Shown here one piece after another: positions 46,492 to 58,196 of a stretch of 64,000 nt of DNA. The stretch covers positions 1,004,001 to 1,068,000 of the forward strand of contig JASPKZ010007288.1 in assembly GCA_030220185.1 (NCBI GenBank), given 5' to 3'. The DNA is from Diploptera punctata (lineage: Eukaryota > Arthropoda > Insecta > Blattodea > Blaberidae). Positions within the stretch are counted from its first letter, which is position 1, and each line of letters opens with the position of its first letter. The notes beneath the pieces are model-generated. The model was not told the DNA's origin, made no database searches, and worked only from the letters and a program-made list of their open reading frames with translations. The translations under genes were made by a program, and so were the position numbers.

Positions 46492-47290
46492 ATCATCCAA
46501 ATAATATGCTGTTGGACCAAGGATATAGACCTATTTGGAATAATAATATCAGAAAATGCAAAATTAAACACATTATTATTTGCTGACCAATTAACAGTTT
46601 CAAATTCAGAATATAACCTACAGAAAGGTCTGCGTGAACTTAATAGATTTAAGAAGAATATGGATTGAAAATATCAACAAAGAAAATATAAATTATGGCA
46701 TTTCAAAGTGGAGGTCCTGTCAGAAGTACAATATTGTGCTTGACATTAAATGATGGACAGGTGAATAATTTTACATATCTATCTACGTTCTAATATTTCA
46801 TATGAGGAAGAATATGATGCAAATGCAAAAATATAAAACATTTAAAGGATTTTTGGGTTCATAAATACACTCTTCAAGCTATAGTTAGTCCAAAAATAAT
46901 TACGATTAAAAGCGTGTAGACACTGGCTCTATCAACTCATTTGCATGATAGCGAAGTATGGATTTTGAAACAGAAGGATACAGGTATACAAAGATTTAGA
47001 TCTGTTAAAATGAGATATCTTGGAAGGACCGCTGAATACACACTACTAGGTAATAAAAACACAGAAATCTAAGAAGGATTAATTGTGCCTTTATGATTTT
47101 ACGTCAAGATGGATGCAACATGTTCATGAATGGAGGATCATAAAGTACCCAAGCAGGTATTATACTGCCAACCTGCTGATAGAAGAAGATCAGGGCAATC
47201 ACTGAAAAGAGTTTTGGCCGGTATTTGTATTGAGCACAAAATGGGTCAACAAATGGCCTAAATTCGTGAATGGACTAAGATGATTATGAT
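46492..47290 (+). pseudogene. LINE L-C group, reverse transcriptase C-terminal half
   Basis: Plus-strand text: LNTLLFADQLTVSNSEYNLQ (YADD region, second Asp lost), KGLRELNRFKKN, then MAFQSGGPVRSTI-like, SNISYEEEYDANAKI, a YGSE-like box as LHDSEVWILKQKD (46945), KMRYLGRTAEYTLL, and WMQHVHEWRIIK (47110). It starts directly at the MITE border, so the MITE may have inserted in it. It contains stops in every segment. Confidence 0.8.
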
Positions 47291-47583
47291 AATATTGTCC
47301 TCTCTTTAACTTAAGCATCATGATTTTCATCCGCTTCGTCTCGCGGATTTATTTGACAATGTCCGTCTTCTATAGCCAGACATGTTTGTTCCATCTTCCA
47401 TTAATATAGGCCTATACTTGGTTTAGTCCATTATATGTATTAAATCCCAAATTTAATATTCTTTCTTACGTTTTCTTAGCATAATACGCTCTCCTGATAA
47501 TTTGTAAATAGCAACAAATATACTGCATATTCTTCTGCCATTATTCCTATAAGTGAACATTTTTTTAACCGTATCGCTTTTTA

Positions 47584-47585
<2 letters not shown>
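47291..47585. other. No recognisable feature
   Basis: AT-rich spacer. Confidence 0.5.

Positions 47586-47618
<33 letters not shown>
47586..47618 (+). repeat. (TA)n tract at the L-B border
   Basis: About 17 TA units. The L-B homology begins at the next base. Confidence 0.92.
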
Positions 47619-47620
<2 letters not shown>

Positions 47621-48700
47621 AAGAACAATCTGGTTATAAAAGTGGAAGGTCATGCACAGATAATACATTTTGCATAACGCAAATTATAGAAAGAAAAGAG
47701 CTACTAACATTTTCGTTTTTGTCAATTAACTAAGGCATATGATAATATTCCTCAAAAAAGTTATGGCAAATTTTAGACAATTCTAACATTATCAAAAGAT
47801 TAATAGAAGCTATGAACCCATTATATTCTATTTCTAAAATAAAAGTTGGAAAAAATGTAAAAAAATGGGCGTACAAATCCAAACTACACATGTAAATTCA
47901 CTCAATTTTGCACACGATCTGGTATTAATAGCACAAGACTACGATGACATAGAATATATGGCAAAAAAACTAACAGAAGAATACGAAAAAGGGGGACTTT
48001 ATATAAATATTGAGAAAACTGAATATCTCTATACAGGAGAAGAATTGGAATATATAAATTTCACAAAGGAGGAGAACTAAAACGTTGTATTGAATGCACT
48101 TATTTAGGAACAAAATTAGACCACTCATGTGATAACACAGTGGGAATTAAAAATAGAATCGCACAACCAAAACAAGCAATAAATGCTTTAAACCATGTTT
48201 GGTGAAGCAAGAATATTACCAAAAATAGAAAATTACAAATATATCAACCATAATTCAGAGCATTTTATCATATGACGCTAAAATGTTGCAAATTTCTACC
48301 AGGGAAATGAAAATAACTTTAAGTGCAGAAATTAATGTTTTAAGAAGATCAGCAGGAAAATCTAGAAGAATAGAATACGAAATAAATAAATAAAGGAAAT
48401 TATGCGTGTACTAGAGGGGCCGGACATCATAGACATTATACAAAAGAAAAGATTACAGTGGTATGGCCATGGCTAAAGAATTCCAGAGCAAAGATTGCCT
48501 AAAATTGATATGGAATGGATCCCTATTGAAAGTAGAAAGAGAGAATGACCGAAGATAACTTGGAGAGAAGGGGTACAAGCAGCTATGAATATCAGAGGAT
48601 TGGAGGAAGATCAGTGGATGGACAGAGAGGAATGCCGTTTGGTTTTCGGAAGACGGCGGCAGCAGTCATAATACCGGATAGTGATGATATATATTAATAT
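47619..48700 (+). pseudogene. LINE L-B, reverse transcriptase, 5'-truncated
   Basis: EEQSGYKSGRSCTDNTFCIT opens the copy (matching 53805), followed by a degraded FVDLTKAYD region, FAHDLVLIAQDYDDIEYMAK (YADD box with the first Asp changed), EEYEKGGLYINIEKTEYLYT, then NKEIKEIMRVLEGPDIIDII, KKRLQWYGHG, PKIDMEWIPIESRKRE and RGLEEDQWMDREECRLVFGR, RRQQ. Frameshifts and stops are frequent. It is collinear with 53800-55500. Confidence 0.88.
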
Positions 48701-48864
48701 ATAATTTATATATAATTTTATATTAATGAATGTAAGAGTTAATAACTACCTTGTCTTTAATCTGTCGTAACTCCAAAAATACGTGTACTATTTTTAGGCA
48801 CTTTTAATCCATAGATAATTACATTATATGACTTTTTATTGTATTGATATAATTTATATTTGTA

Positions 48865-50596
48865 GAGCTCAAATGCAAAACAAGTTATATCCATTTTTTA
48901 AAATATGATGTTATTGGTGCCAATTTCTTAGTAGGAGTCCTCCAAATGTGATTGTGCTGCATTCTGTGCAGAAAAAATTATATCCTTTTGTTTAAAAGAA
49001 GTTAAAAACCTTTGTTTGATTCAAAACATGTTAAATCCTAAAGTGTGTTTGGTTCATTTTAAGTTATATCCATTTTTGTTAATTTGTTGGCAATTATGAA
49101 ATTCGAATTTTTATCTTCAGTAATTGAATTTGATGTCGCAGAGGTTTGTAACAGTTAATGAGATGAATGCAAACTGAATTTTTCAATGTATGCGAGTACC
49201 GAGATGGAAAATGTGGAAGAAATTGTGTCAGTTTATGAGCAAAATAAGGGTTCCAGGAAAAGGAAGCGTAATGATACAGATAGGGAAAGAAGAAAGACAG
49301 CCAGGTATTGTGATCCATTTGCACCCTTCAATTCGTTTGTGTGGAAGTCACAGCCATGCAAAAATATTGCAAACAATTCAGAACGGACATCTTTTCAATG
49401 CTATGAGATTTCTGAAAAATATGTCATTGAATTCAGAAAGACGCACTTTGCTAATGAAAGTAAGGTCCAACAAGACAATTTCCTACTGCAGCATACTAAA
49501 TTACAAGCAGCTGCTAGAAATAGAAGACTAGAAGCTAACCGTGAAAGAGATTAGAATACTTTGTAAACAGTATTACTGGTAAAAGTATTAGAAGTCCAGT
49601 TATTTACAGAATTATAAACCACTGCAAGTAAGGATTTTATATGTGGACAAACATTGCAGGAATGGACAGTCAAATAAAGTTTCAGTTGAACCATTTTTCT
49701 TTAGTAACACTGGCATTCCGGTTTCAGTACTTAAGAGAGGATGCAGTCACTTGGAGCGTCTTCCTACAGCACAACTACTTCGAGACAAGGGATATTCATA
49801 TTCTCCTTGCAAAAAGTGGACTAAATTTCAGAGATCATGCAAGACTTAACTTCTACAAACAACTAGCAACATCACCAACCGCATTTTCGGATGATCTCAT
49901 GAGGACTATTATTGTACTGATCACAAAAACTCTGTAGAACGTGTGTAACCAACAGATTGGCCTACATTTAAAATTAACAAGATATTTTATTAGTTATGAT
50001 TAAAGTGTTTATTCTATACAGCCTTTTGACAATTTGAAATATTCCACTCCACTCCAGGCGCGACAGGCCTAGAAGCCCTTGGCCTACATGCAAGCAGCTT
50101 TCCTCACATCCACATGTGTTAATCATAGGGGTAGACGATCATCCAGCCAGTGTGCGGATGACATGTGGTCAGTACGTCGAATCTCCAGCCGTTATAGCTG
50201 GTCTTTGCAACCTGATTTTGAACTATTAGTCTTGCATATTATACTACTTTTTATTATTTCTTCAATACATTACTTCAGTAATAATAATCAGAGTTTGAAT
50301 TAATACCAATTATATCATTAGTTTACAGAAATAGTTAATAAATTAAATTTACTCACGTCACAATAAAGTGCAAAACAAGTTATATACACTGATCAGTGCA
50401 AATCAAGTTGCATCTATTTTTCATAGTTAAATAATTTGACGAAGAGAGAGCATTGAAGGCCAATATTTGCTCAGAATTCATCATACCATTGAAGAAATCG
50501 TATGAAAAAATATTACAAAATGAATTGATAGCACAATTGCATATTTCTGAGAAAAGTAAAAAAGGGATATAATTTGTTTTGCATTTCAGCTCTTCA
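48865..50596 (+). mobile_element. DNA transposon with 36-bp inverted ends and subterminal iterons
   Basis: The left end agagctcaaatgcaaaacaa, gttatatccatttttt (48865-48900) matches the reverse complement of 50560-50595 (agagctgaaatgcaaaacaa, attatatccctttttt) with about four differences. Related shorter motifs recur inside both ends: near 48965, 49050, 50370 and 50395 (for example gtgcaaaacaagttatatac). The interior holds the two halves of one gene. I could not fix a target duplication by eye. I do not recognise the superfamily. Confidence 0.85.
49186..49930 (+). pseudogene. Internally deleted transposon gene (N- and C-terminal parts only)
   Basis: The 5' part is an open frame of 122 codons from ATG at 49186: a lysine/arginine-rich stretch, then ARYCDPFAPFNSFVWKSQPC, SERTSFQCYEISEKYVIEF and KVQQDNFLLQHTKLQAAARN, RRLEANRERD. 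The 3' part, after a stop and about 100 bp, gives SVEPFFFSNTGIPVSVLKRG and a basic C-terminus in another frame. From memory, full-length relatives are anonymous multi-copy insect proteins of several hundred residues in which these two pieces are far apart. Here the middle, which would hold any catalytic core, is gone. It lies centrally between the inverted ends at 48865 and 50596, so it is probably the remnant of the transposase. I have no name for it. Confidence 0.65.
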
Positions 50597-50714
50597 TTTA
50601 TTGTTACTGTAGGTCAAAACTGTCTTCATTTAATACAGGATACACTGTCGTAAATTTTCTGTAAACTAGTAAATAATAATGTGAATTGGTTGTTGGTTTT
50701 CAATTAGGGCTATT

Positions 50715-50845
50715 TATTGATTTGAGGGGAGTAGATTATACATGAAATCATTGGAAAATATTAGCTCAGGATCGAGTAGTGTGGAGAGCTTATGTCCGCG
50801 CGGCCATGAATCTACGGGTTCGATAGTGTCAGTGAGTTTGTTTGT
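50715..50845 (+). pseudogene. LINE L-A, last 130 bp
   Basis: LRGVDYT (tgaggggagtagattataca), WKILAQDRVVWRAYVRAAMN and the terminus gggttcgatagtgtcagtga. This is an extreme 5' truncation. Confidence 0.85.
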
Positions 50846-51119
50846 TAGTCTCTTTATTTTAAAATGAAGATGTAATCAATGGTTAATCGGCATTCTATCA
50901 TACCTACCTGTTTCCACTTTATTACATTCATGAATTTTTTTTTCGTTTTATTCCGCTATTTTGTATTTCCATATGATTCTGAAGGCGGTTGTTGCAGTAA
51001 TTCCTCCATCATTTTCACATGTATCTTTCTAACCTTTCTTGTTTACAACTGATATAAGTCCTAGCATCCAATCAGTTGGAATATTATCCGTTTATGCAAA
51101 GTTCTCAATGGATTATTAT

Positions 51120-51850
51120 TAATTCAAATAATTTATCATAAGTAATGCCACGAGTGATTTCCAATTTATCTAGAGAATTTGTAAATCAAGAGTGGCATTT
51201 GTTAGGACTATTTAACGAATAAAATTAAGCTGTTTACTTACAAATCATTATTTAACTACAGTTATTTTAAAATATTTATATATTTAATGTAAACGGCGTT
51301 GTTTGAAAACAAATTAGAAACGATAGGTGCGCTTCATCTGCTTCCTTTGTTTATCACTGCAACCTGATCATATTATTTATTGCCAAAGGAACGCAATATT
51401 GTAAGAATTCTCTCTATTGGAGAAAAAATGAAACACATCAAACTGTATATTAATACATTTCAGATGTCGTATGATGTAAATATGACAATTATATTTTTCT
51501 GGATTATTACCTGGGGAAAAAATACATTTAAGAAAGTGCAAACAGTGGTTTCTTTTTTTGGTGGTATAATCAATTGCTACAAATGTTTTTATATATGTGT
51601 TGACATTCATGCACTATATATACAATTTGGTAACCGTATTTCTCACAGACTCAGTCACTGCAAAATAATGGCCAGACCTGTTCAGAATATTAAAAAGGAA
51701 GAGCTTTCTTCAATATGGTAATTATAACACTGATAAATATTTCGTGAAACACGACTCTGATTGGTTGTAAAACATAAATCATTGAAACGCGATTGGTCAT
51801 TGACTCCCATTTGGCGCATGAGTTAAATAGTCAGAATTATTAAATTCTTC
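51120..51850 (-). repeat. Dispersed repeat RpA, single full-looking unit
   Basis: The reverse complement aligns with 1-770 and with 771-1330, including both CCAAT motifs, the cagtgataaacaaa block and the hairpin at 51152-51204 (atgccacgagtgatttcc ... aagagtggcat). Open frames here repeat the peptide YNIAFLWQ seen at 771-962 only because of the shared DNA. Confidence 0.8.
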
Positions 51851-52754
51851 TGGAATTCCACAGGTCCAATTGCCATGTTATTATTTTAAAGATCTAATAA
51901 CACTTCAAATAATTTCATGATCTATAATAATTTTTTCGTGTAAATTATTTTCTTCTCATTATTCTGTCATATATACAAACAAATGCCTGTATTCAGTTAA
52001 ACGTTTCTTGAAATAAACTTTTTATCTTCTCAGTGAAATATAATCAGCGAGATAATGTACATGTTTATTATTATTCAAGTAAGTGATTTTTTCTACGCTT
52101 CACTATTTCGTGCATCTCCGAGATGCATTTCAACAGTGGAACATGTTTTCTCCCAGGTCTCATTTCTTCTTTGTCCAACTTTTCTCCTAAGTTTTACTTG
52201 GGTTTACTTGTATTATATTTTATCGTCTAGCTTATTTGAATTCTACTAGGTTCTTTTATTGTTAATTGTTTATTAGTGTTTTAATAACAATTAGTAATAA
52301 TAAAAATAATATTACCCGAGATGTTCATATAATTTCGGGATTTTAATATTTTATGAACGTAAAACGATAATTTAATAGTGAAGATTTTTTTATATATATA
52401 AAGTACTCAAAATAAGTAACTATGAAATAAATAATCAACTCTAATGTTCAGTAAATTTAAACACAAATATAATCTAGATCAACTGATGGGGAATAATTGA
52501 AAGGACTGCATTCATATTCATTCTTTTTTTTTAACATGCTGAAATTTAGTATGTTAATTATTTATCCACTACCGCTCGTCCTAATTGACGGTTAAACGTT
52601 TAAGTGGAATGTCATCTAGCGCATTTGTAATTTTGATCAAACCAATAAAATAAAAATTATGTAGTTATACATGTCAATTCGATAAACAAATAATATTTCT
52701 ACTCATTGATATAATATGTCTAAATCAAAAATCCATTATCGATTACATAATTAC
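51851..52754. other. No recognisable feature
   Basis: AT-rich spacer between RpA and L-B. Confidence 0.5.
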
Positions 52755-55530
52755 AAAACAAAATTCAAAAATGAAAATACAAGATGCCAGAGCTTATGGA
52801 GGAACAAATTGTGGGACAGATAATAAATTATTAAATGGAAAATTTGTATCCTTATACTCTTAATAAAGAAAACCACGCAGAAAAAGAAGAAAATGTTAGA
52901 ACAGAAATGGAAAGAAAATATAATATAGGAAGCCTACAAAACGAAAGTGTAAAGCATTTATATCAATAAAGATTGAATAAAAAATTAACACAGAGTGAAT
53001 TCAGAGATACAGAAGAGATATATCAGTATCTAAAAAGGTGCATTCATGAAGCCGCCTATGAAACATAGGGTGAGAAAGATGACAATAGAGGAAGGACAGC
53101 ACTGTTTTGGAACGATGCAATAGAGAATGAAATACAGAATAAGAAACATTTATTTTTAAAATGGCTTAGTACAAAGAACCAGAATGACAAAATATAATAT
53201 CAAAAAGCACAAGCAAAAGTGAGAAGAATGGTTACTAAGCACAGAAACGAGATTTGGGATAAGAAATGTACAGAAATACAAACATATTTAGGAGGCAAGA
53301 AGAGTTCTGAATCATGGAAATTTATAAAAGGTATACGTTCATCGAATAGAAGTAAGAATCTTCTCAACCTTATAGGGATACATGAATGGGAAGTGTATTA
53401 CAAAAAAACGTTTAGTAGAGGACCGAATAGAATTTTTGGGAGAAAATGACGATTTATCAGGGATGGAAACACGAAACATAATCGTAAATGATATAAATAC
53501 TCTAAAAAAGAAAATTATGAAAATGAAAAATGGTAGTATTGGCGGCCCAGGAAATATTGCTATAGAATTGATTAAAAGTGGCAGTCAGAAGTTATTAGAA
53601 ATGATCACTGCACTATTTAATAAAATAATAAATGGCGAAGACGTGCCAGAAGAGTGGAAAATCGCTATTATAACATCGATACACAAGAAGGGAGACAAGA
53701 GAAAGTGTGAATATTAAAGAGGCATATCAGTAACGAGTACATTAAGTAGAATATATGGACGTATACTAAGTAAAATGATTGATTTAGAATACCAGGATAA
53801 AGAAATGGAAGAACAATCTGGTTTTAGATGTGGTAGGTCATGTACAGATAACATATTCTGCATACCACAAATGATAGAAAACAAATAGCTACTAACAGAG
53901 ATATACATTTGCTTTTTGTCGATTTAACCAAGGCATGTGATAGTATTCCTAAAAAAATGGGAAACTTTAGACAATTCGAACATTACCAAAAAATTCATAG
54001 AAGCTATAAAAGCATTATATAAAGGATCTATTTGGAAAATAAAACTTGGAAATCATATAACAGAGGGATTTACTATTACAAAATATTTAAGGCAAGGTTG
54101 CAGTTTATCTCCAACTCTATTCAAAATTTATCTCGAAAGAGTACTAAGAGATTGGAGGAAAAAATGTCACAAAGTGGGCATACCAAATCCAAAATACACA
54201 AGTATATTCACTAAATTTTGCAGATGACCAGGTATTAATAGCATAAGACCACGATGATATAGAATATATGGCTAAAAAAGTAAAAGAAAAATTAATTACA
54301 TAAAAATAAATTGATTTTCATATTTATTATATAATTCAGTGACAGCTGTTTCGGTATACTGTATCTTCTTCAGACATGTTAGCAAATTATGAAATGTGTT
54401 CCAACTGATCTACGCAACAATACAACAACATTTATTTAAATTTTTTAATTTAACAAAGGGAATTCATTCAAATCAAGTTGATAATTTAACAGTTTGTTAC
54501 TACTTTTAAATTTATTAATTTCTACAGCCTCCAAAAGATCTAACTTCTTACCCTTATCACAAACATGTAGAATTTTGAAATTATACATGTTTGTGATAAG
54601 GGTAAGATATCTATATCTTTTGGAGGCTGTAGAAATTGATAAATTTAAAAGTAGTAACAAACTGTTAAATTCTCAACTTGATTTGAATGAATCCCCTGTG
54701 TTAAATTAAAAAAAAATTGAATATATATTGTTGTATTGTTGCGTAGATCAGTTGGACCTACGTTTTATTTTTATTTAATTAATAAATATGGATTTTCATC
54801 AAGTAAACACCAACTCAATAGATTAAAAGAAAAATATTAAAAATGGGGACTTTGTATAAATATTAAGAAAACTAAATACCTGTGTGTAGGAGAAGAAACG
54901 GAAAATATAAGTTTCAACAATGGAGAAGAACTAAGGCCTAGGATTGAATGCACATTTTAGGAACAAAATTGGACCATTCAAGCGATAACAGTGTGGGAAT
55001 TAAAAATAGAATCGCTCAAACAAAACAAGCTATAAATGCTTTAAACTCTGTTTGGTGGAGCATTTAACATATGGTGCTGAAGTCTGGCAAATGCCTGCCA
55101 AGGAAACGAAAATAATTTTAAGTACAGAAATGGATGCTTTAAGATCAGCTGGAAAATCTAGAATGGATAGAATACGAAATAAAGAAATAAGGGGAATTAT
55201 GGGTATACAAGAGGAGCCGGAAAACATTGACATTATAGAAAAGAAGGGATTGCAGTGGTATGGCCATGTCAAAGAATGCCTGGTATGCCCATGTCAAAAT
55301 AATGCCAGAGCAAAGATTGCCTAAAATTGTTATAGAATGGATCCCAATGGAAAGGAGAAAGAGAGGAAGACCGAAGAAAACTTGGATACAAGGGGTACAC
55401 GCAGCTATGAATATCAGAGGGTTGGAGGAAGATCAATGGATGGACAGAGAGGAATGGTATTTGGTTTCCGGAAGACGGCGGCAGCTGCCATGATACCGGA
55501 TGATCATGATGATACAATATGTAGTCAATT
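52755..55530 (+). pseudogene. LINE L-B, long copy, split by an insertion
   Basis: The upstream linker NVRTEMERKYNIGSLQNESV (52890) and EAAYET (53055) lead into RMVTKHRNEIWDKKCTEIQT, then an open 111-codon stretch with PGNIAIELIKSGSQKLLEMI and VPEEWKIAIITSIHKKGDKR (53382-53717). Next are GISVTSTLSRIYGRILSKMI, EEQSGFRCGRSCTDNIFC, a DLTKACD motif (53920) with the catalytic Asp, ITKYLRQGCSLSPTLFKIYL (54070) and a YADD-like box (54215). After the insertion (54293-54823) the copy resumes with KWGLCINIKKTKYLCVGEET, HLTYGAEVWQMPAKETK, KKGLQWYGHVKE, ERRKRGRPKKTWIQGVHAAM and GRRRQLP. Stops and a duplicated ECLVCPC segment break it. The endonuclease is not found. Confidence 0.9.
54293..54823. mobile_element. 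Penelope-like fold-back insertion with 12-bp target duplication
   Basis: TAAAAGAAAAAT stands at 54281-54292 and again at 54824-54835. Between them, arms of about 170 bp (54395-54566 and 54583-54755) are inverted copies separated by an 18-bp loop. Each arm encodes, in opposite directions, KILHVCDKGKKLDLLEAVEI, the end of a GIY-YIG-type domain typical of Penelope-like elements. The outer part has ctgtttcggtatactgtatc, ttcttcagac. Both halves are 3' ends joined head to head. Confidence 0.8.
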
Positions 55531-55865
55531 ATCGACCTTATATAACAAAACAAAGAGTGAGGTAGGTACTCATGTTATTATTACAATAATATCATAAAAC
55601 ACGTATTTTATAATTATTTGTGCAAACTAACACACACGTTACGTTTTCCATTAAATAATTAAAAATAACAACTCTGTTTTGGCACAACTAGCCTCTTTGC
55701 TTCTACTTTACATTACATATATTAAAATCATGACATATAATTGCAAATGACAATGTTCTCTGTTTTCGTGCGTGTGCTTGTGCATATGTGATTAATATAG
55801 AAATATGCTAAGTTATTTATTTTATTATGGTACACATTAAAAATTATTTTATAAGTTATGACTTA
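55531..55865. other. No recognisable feature
   Basis: AT-rich spacer after the L-B end. Confidence 0.5.
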
Positions 55866-55873
55866 TTATTGTT

Positions 55874-55922
<49 letters not shown>
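55866..55922 (+). repeat. (ATT)n microsatellite
   Basis: About 18 units with two GTT or GTA interruptions at the start. Confidence 0.95.
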
Positions 55923-56103
55923 CGTGTTCCAAACTTATGGACGGGGTTATAATTAGTAGTTGGTATAGCTTTAAAACGAAATTGGATGCGTGATTACTTT
56001 ACATACGTAATGAAAGTAAAACTAAGAAGGTTTCATATCTTATATAATTTGTTTCTTGCCATTAGTACGTCACAGCGTTAAAATTGTGCATATGGCGACT
56101 CTT
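55923..56103. other. No recognisable feature
   Basis: Short unassigned spacer before the palindromic complex. Confidence 0.5.
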
Positions 56104-56330
56104 GTAGGGAAGTAATTGCACGCTTTATATTAGCTTGAACTCTATTTATCTATCTATATATCTATCTGTCTATCTATCTATGCAACGGAATCTTTCAACG
56201 CGACTTTCACCCACTTAGAATCATTGAATCGACTTGAAACTTTGTATCCTTGTAAAGACCCCGTGACAATACAATAATTTCATATTTATTTTCTAAAATC
56301 CTGGCCAGAATCATCAGAAAGTCAAATTAA

Positions 56331-57006
56331 ATAATAGTTTTTAAAAACTGAAACAACACGCTTTATTAGAAAACCGAAATCAAAAATGAAATATAATTTT
56401 AATTTCCAACTAGCTAGGGATAAAATTAAAGTGGTCAACAAAAAATCATCTCCAACACATATGGAATAAAACTAGAGTTATCAACAAAAAAAATTACCAT
56501 CAAAAGCGTGGGGTGCTTTTTTATGATATTTACATTTCCTTCTTAGGGACGTTACTTTTACCAATACCTGTTTATTATCAAATATATTAATTGATATAGA
56601 GTACCCCGCGCTTTTGATGGTAAAATTATTTTCTTTTTGTTGATAACTCTAGTTTTATTCTATATGTGTTGGAGATGTGTAGGAAAGCCAGAGGAAAAAC
56701 GCCCAGTTGGTAGACCAAGAATGAGGTGGGAGAACAACATTAACTATGATTTGAGGGAAGTAGATTATACAGGGAATGATTGGAAATTATTGGCTCAAGA
56801 TATGGATGTATGGAGAGCTTATGTCCGCGCGGCCATGAACCTACGGGTTCGATAGTGCCAGTGAGTAAGTAAGTAAGTATGTGTTGGAGATGAATTTTTT
56901 GTTGACTACTTTAATTTTATCCCAAGCGTGTTTAAATTAAAATTATTTTTCATTTTTGAGTTCGGTTTTCTAACAAAGCGTGTTGTTTTAATTTTTTAAA
57001 CTATTC
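56331..57006. mobile_element. Fold-back element, copy 1, carrying a LINE insertion
   Basis: Two arms of about 190 bp (from aacacgctttattagaaaac inward to accatcaaaagcgtggggtg) are inverted around a loop of about 90 bp with tgtttattatcaaatat. The right arm is interrupted by an L-A fragment. Copy 2 at 58197-58662 is intact. Confidence 0.85.
56678..56877 (+). mobile_element. LINE L-A 3' fragment with 15-bp target duplication
   Basis: TATGTGTTGGAGATG at 56663-56677 and at 56878-56892 flanks a 200-bp L-A end: KPEEKRPVGRPRMRWENNIN, YDLREVDYTGNDWKLLAQDM and WRAYVRAAMNLRVR, tail (AAGT)n. The frame is unbroken, so this is a fairly recent insertion. The uninterrupted target is present in fold-back copy 2 near 58530-58550. 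Confidence 0.95.
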
Positions 57007-57114
57007 TTTACTTCTTATATTTAGTTTTAGTATTTTGCAGAATACGATAAAAATGTAAATATCTTGAAATTAGATACTATTGTAGTATGAGCTAAAAGTA
57101 GAACTCTTCTAAAA

Positions 57115-57212
57115 AAATATCCCAGATAGATTTGAAACAGCGACCTATGGATTACTGGAAATATATATACCACTACAGTTCACAGCTCTACTATCTCAGC
57201 ACCTAAACCGAT
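57115..57212 (-). pseudogene. tRNA-Tyr-like sequence with intron, inverted copy
   Basis: The reverse complement reads gctgagatagtagagctgtg, aactgtagtgg, about 20 bp of TA-rich sequence, then gtaatccataggtcgctgtt, tcaaatc. The anticodon loop keeps ctGTAg and the 3' half (atccataggtcgctg) is that of insect tRNA-Tyr(GUA), whose genes carry an intron at this place. The acceptor stem is not paired, so it is not a working gene. Confidence 0.7.
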
Positions 57213-57274
57213 TGACTAAAAAGTCGACAAGTCCGCAACGTATTATATCAGTTATAATTTTTTTACTTTCTTAT

Positions 57275-57740
57275 GATTCTGGCCAGGATTTTAGAAACAA
57301 ATAAGACATTTTTGTATTGTTACGGGTCCTTTACAAGTATACATAGTTTCAAGTGGATCCAATGTTTCTAAGTGAGTGAAAATCGTGTTCAAAAATTCCG
57401 TTACATACATACAAAGAATCTTTTTTTAATTTTCAGACGATTCTGGCCAGGATTTTAGAACCAAATATAAAAATGTTGTATTGTCATGAGTCCTTTAAAA
57501 GTATACAAAGTTTCAAGTTGATCCAATGATTCCAAGTAGGTGAAAATCGTGTTCAAAGATTCCATTACCTAGATACGAAGACGCTTTTTTATTTTCTGAT
57601 GATTCTGGCCAGGATTTTAGAAAACAAATTTGAAATTAATGTATTGTCACGGGTCCTTTACAAGTATACAAAGATTCAAGTCGACCCAATGATTTTAAGT
57701 GGGTGAAAATCGCGTTGAAAGATTCCATTACATAAATAGA
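57275..57740 (+). repeat. Three direct repeats of about 163 bp
   Basis: Units begin gattctggccaggattttag at 57275, 57439 and 57601 and run through acgggtcctttacaagtata and ggtgaaaatcgtgttcaaag. Inverted singles are at 56180-56322 and 57801-57950. The text resembles an insect LINE 3' untranslated end, but no coding part is present. Confidence 0.9.
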
Positions 57741-57998
57741 TAGATTAGATAGATAGATAGATACAGGTCAAGCTAATATAAAGCGTGAAATAATTGTCTT
57801 TGTATCTATGTAACGGAATCTTTGGACACGATATTCACCCACATAGAAGCATTGGATCGACGTGAAACTTTGTATACTTGTAAAGGACCCGTGATAATAC
57901 AATAATTTTTATTTTGTTTCTAAATTCCTGGCCATAATCATCAGAAAAAAAATGAAAACTGGTATAATAGGTTGCGGACTTGTAGCAATTTTAGTCAA

Positions 57999-58092
57999 TC
58001 GTTGTAAGAGCTCAGTTGGTAAAGCGGTGAACTCTAGTAGTATATAATTTCAGTAATCCATAGGTCGCTGGTTCAAACCGGCTGGGAGGATT
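57999..58092 (+). pseudogene. tRNA-Tyr-like sequence with intron, plus copy
   Basis: aagagctcagttggtaaagc, ggtgaactctagt, about 20 bp of spacer, then aatccataggtcgctggttc, aaaccggctgggagga. D-arm/A-box and T-arm/B-box regions are both good, and the intron position matches tRNA-Tyr genes. The anticodon GTA is changed (ctcTAG). Acceptor pairing is weak, so this is a pseudogene or a SINE head rather than a functional gene. Confidence 0.7.
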
Positions 58093-58196
58093 TGTTTTTA
58101 GAAGAGTATTACATTTAGCTCATACTACAATAGTATGGAATTTAAAGATATTTATATTTTTATCTTATTCTGTAAAATATTAAAACTAAAAAATAA

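Noticed and set aside
57999..58092. Functional tRNA-Tyr gene
   Set aside because: The anticodon is altered and the acceptor stem does not pair; the sequence is part of a repeated palindrome arm.
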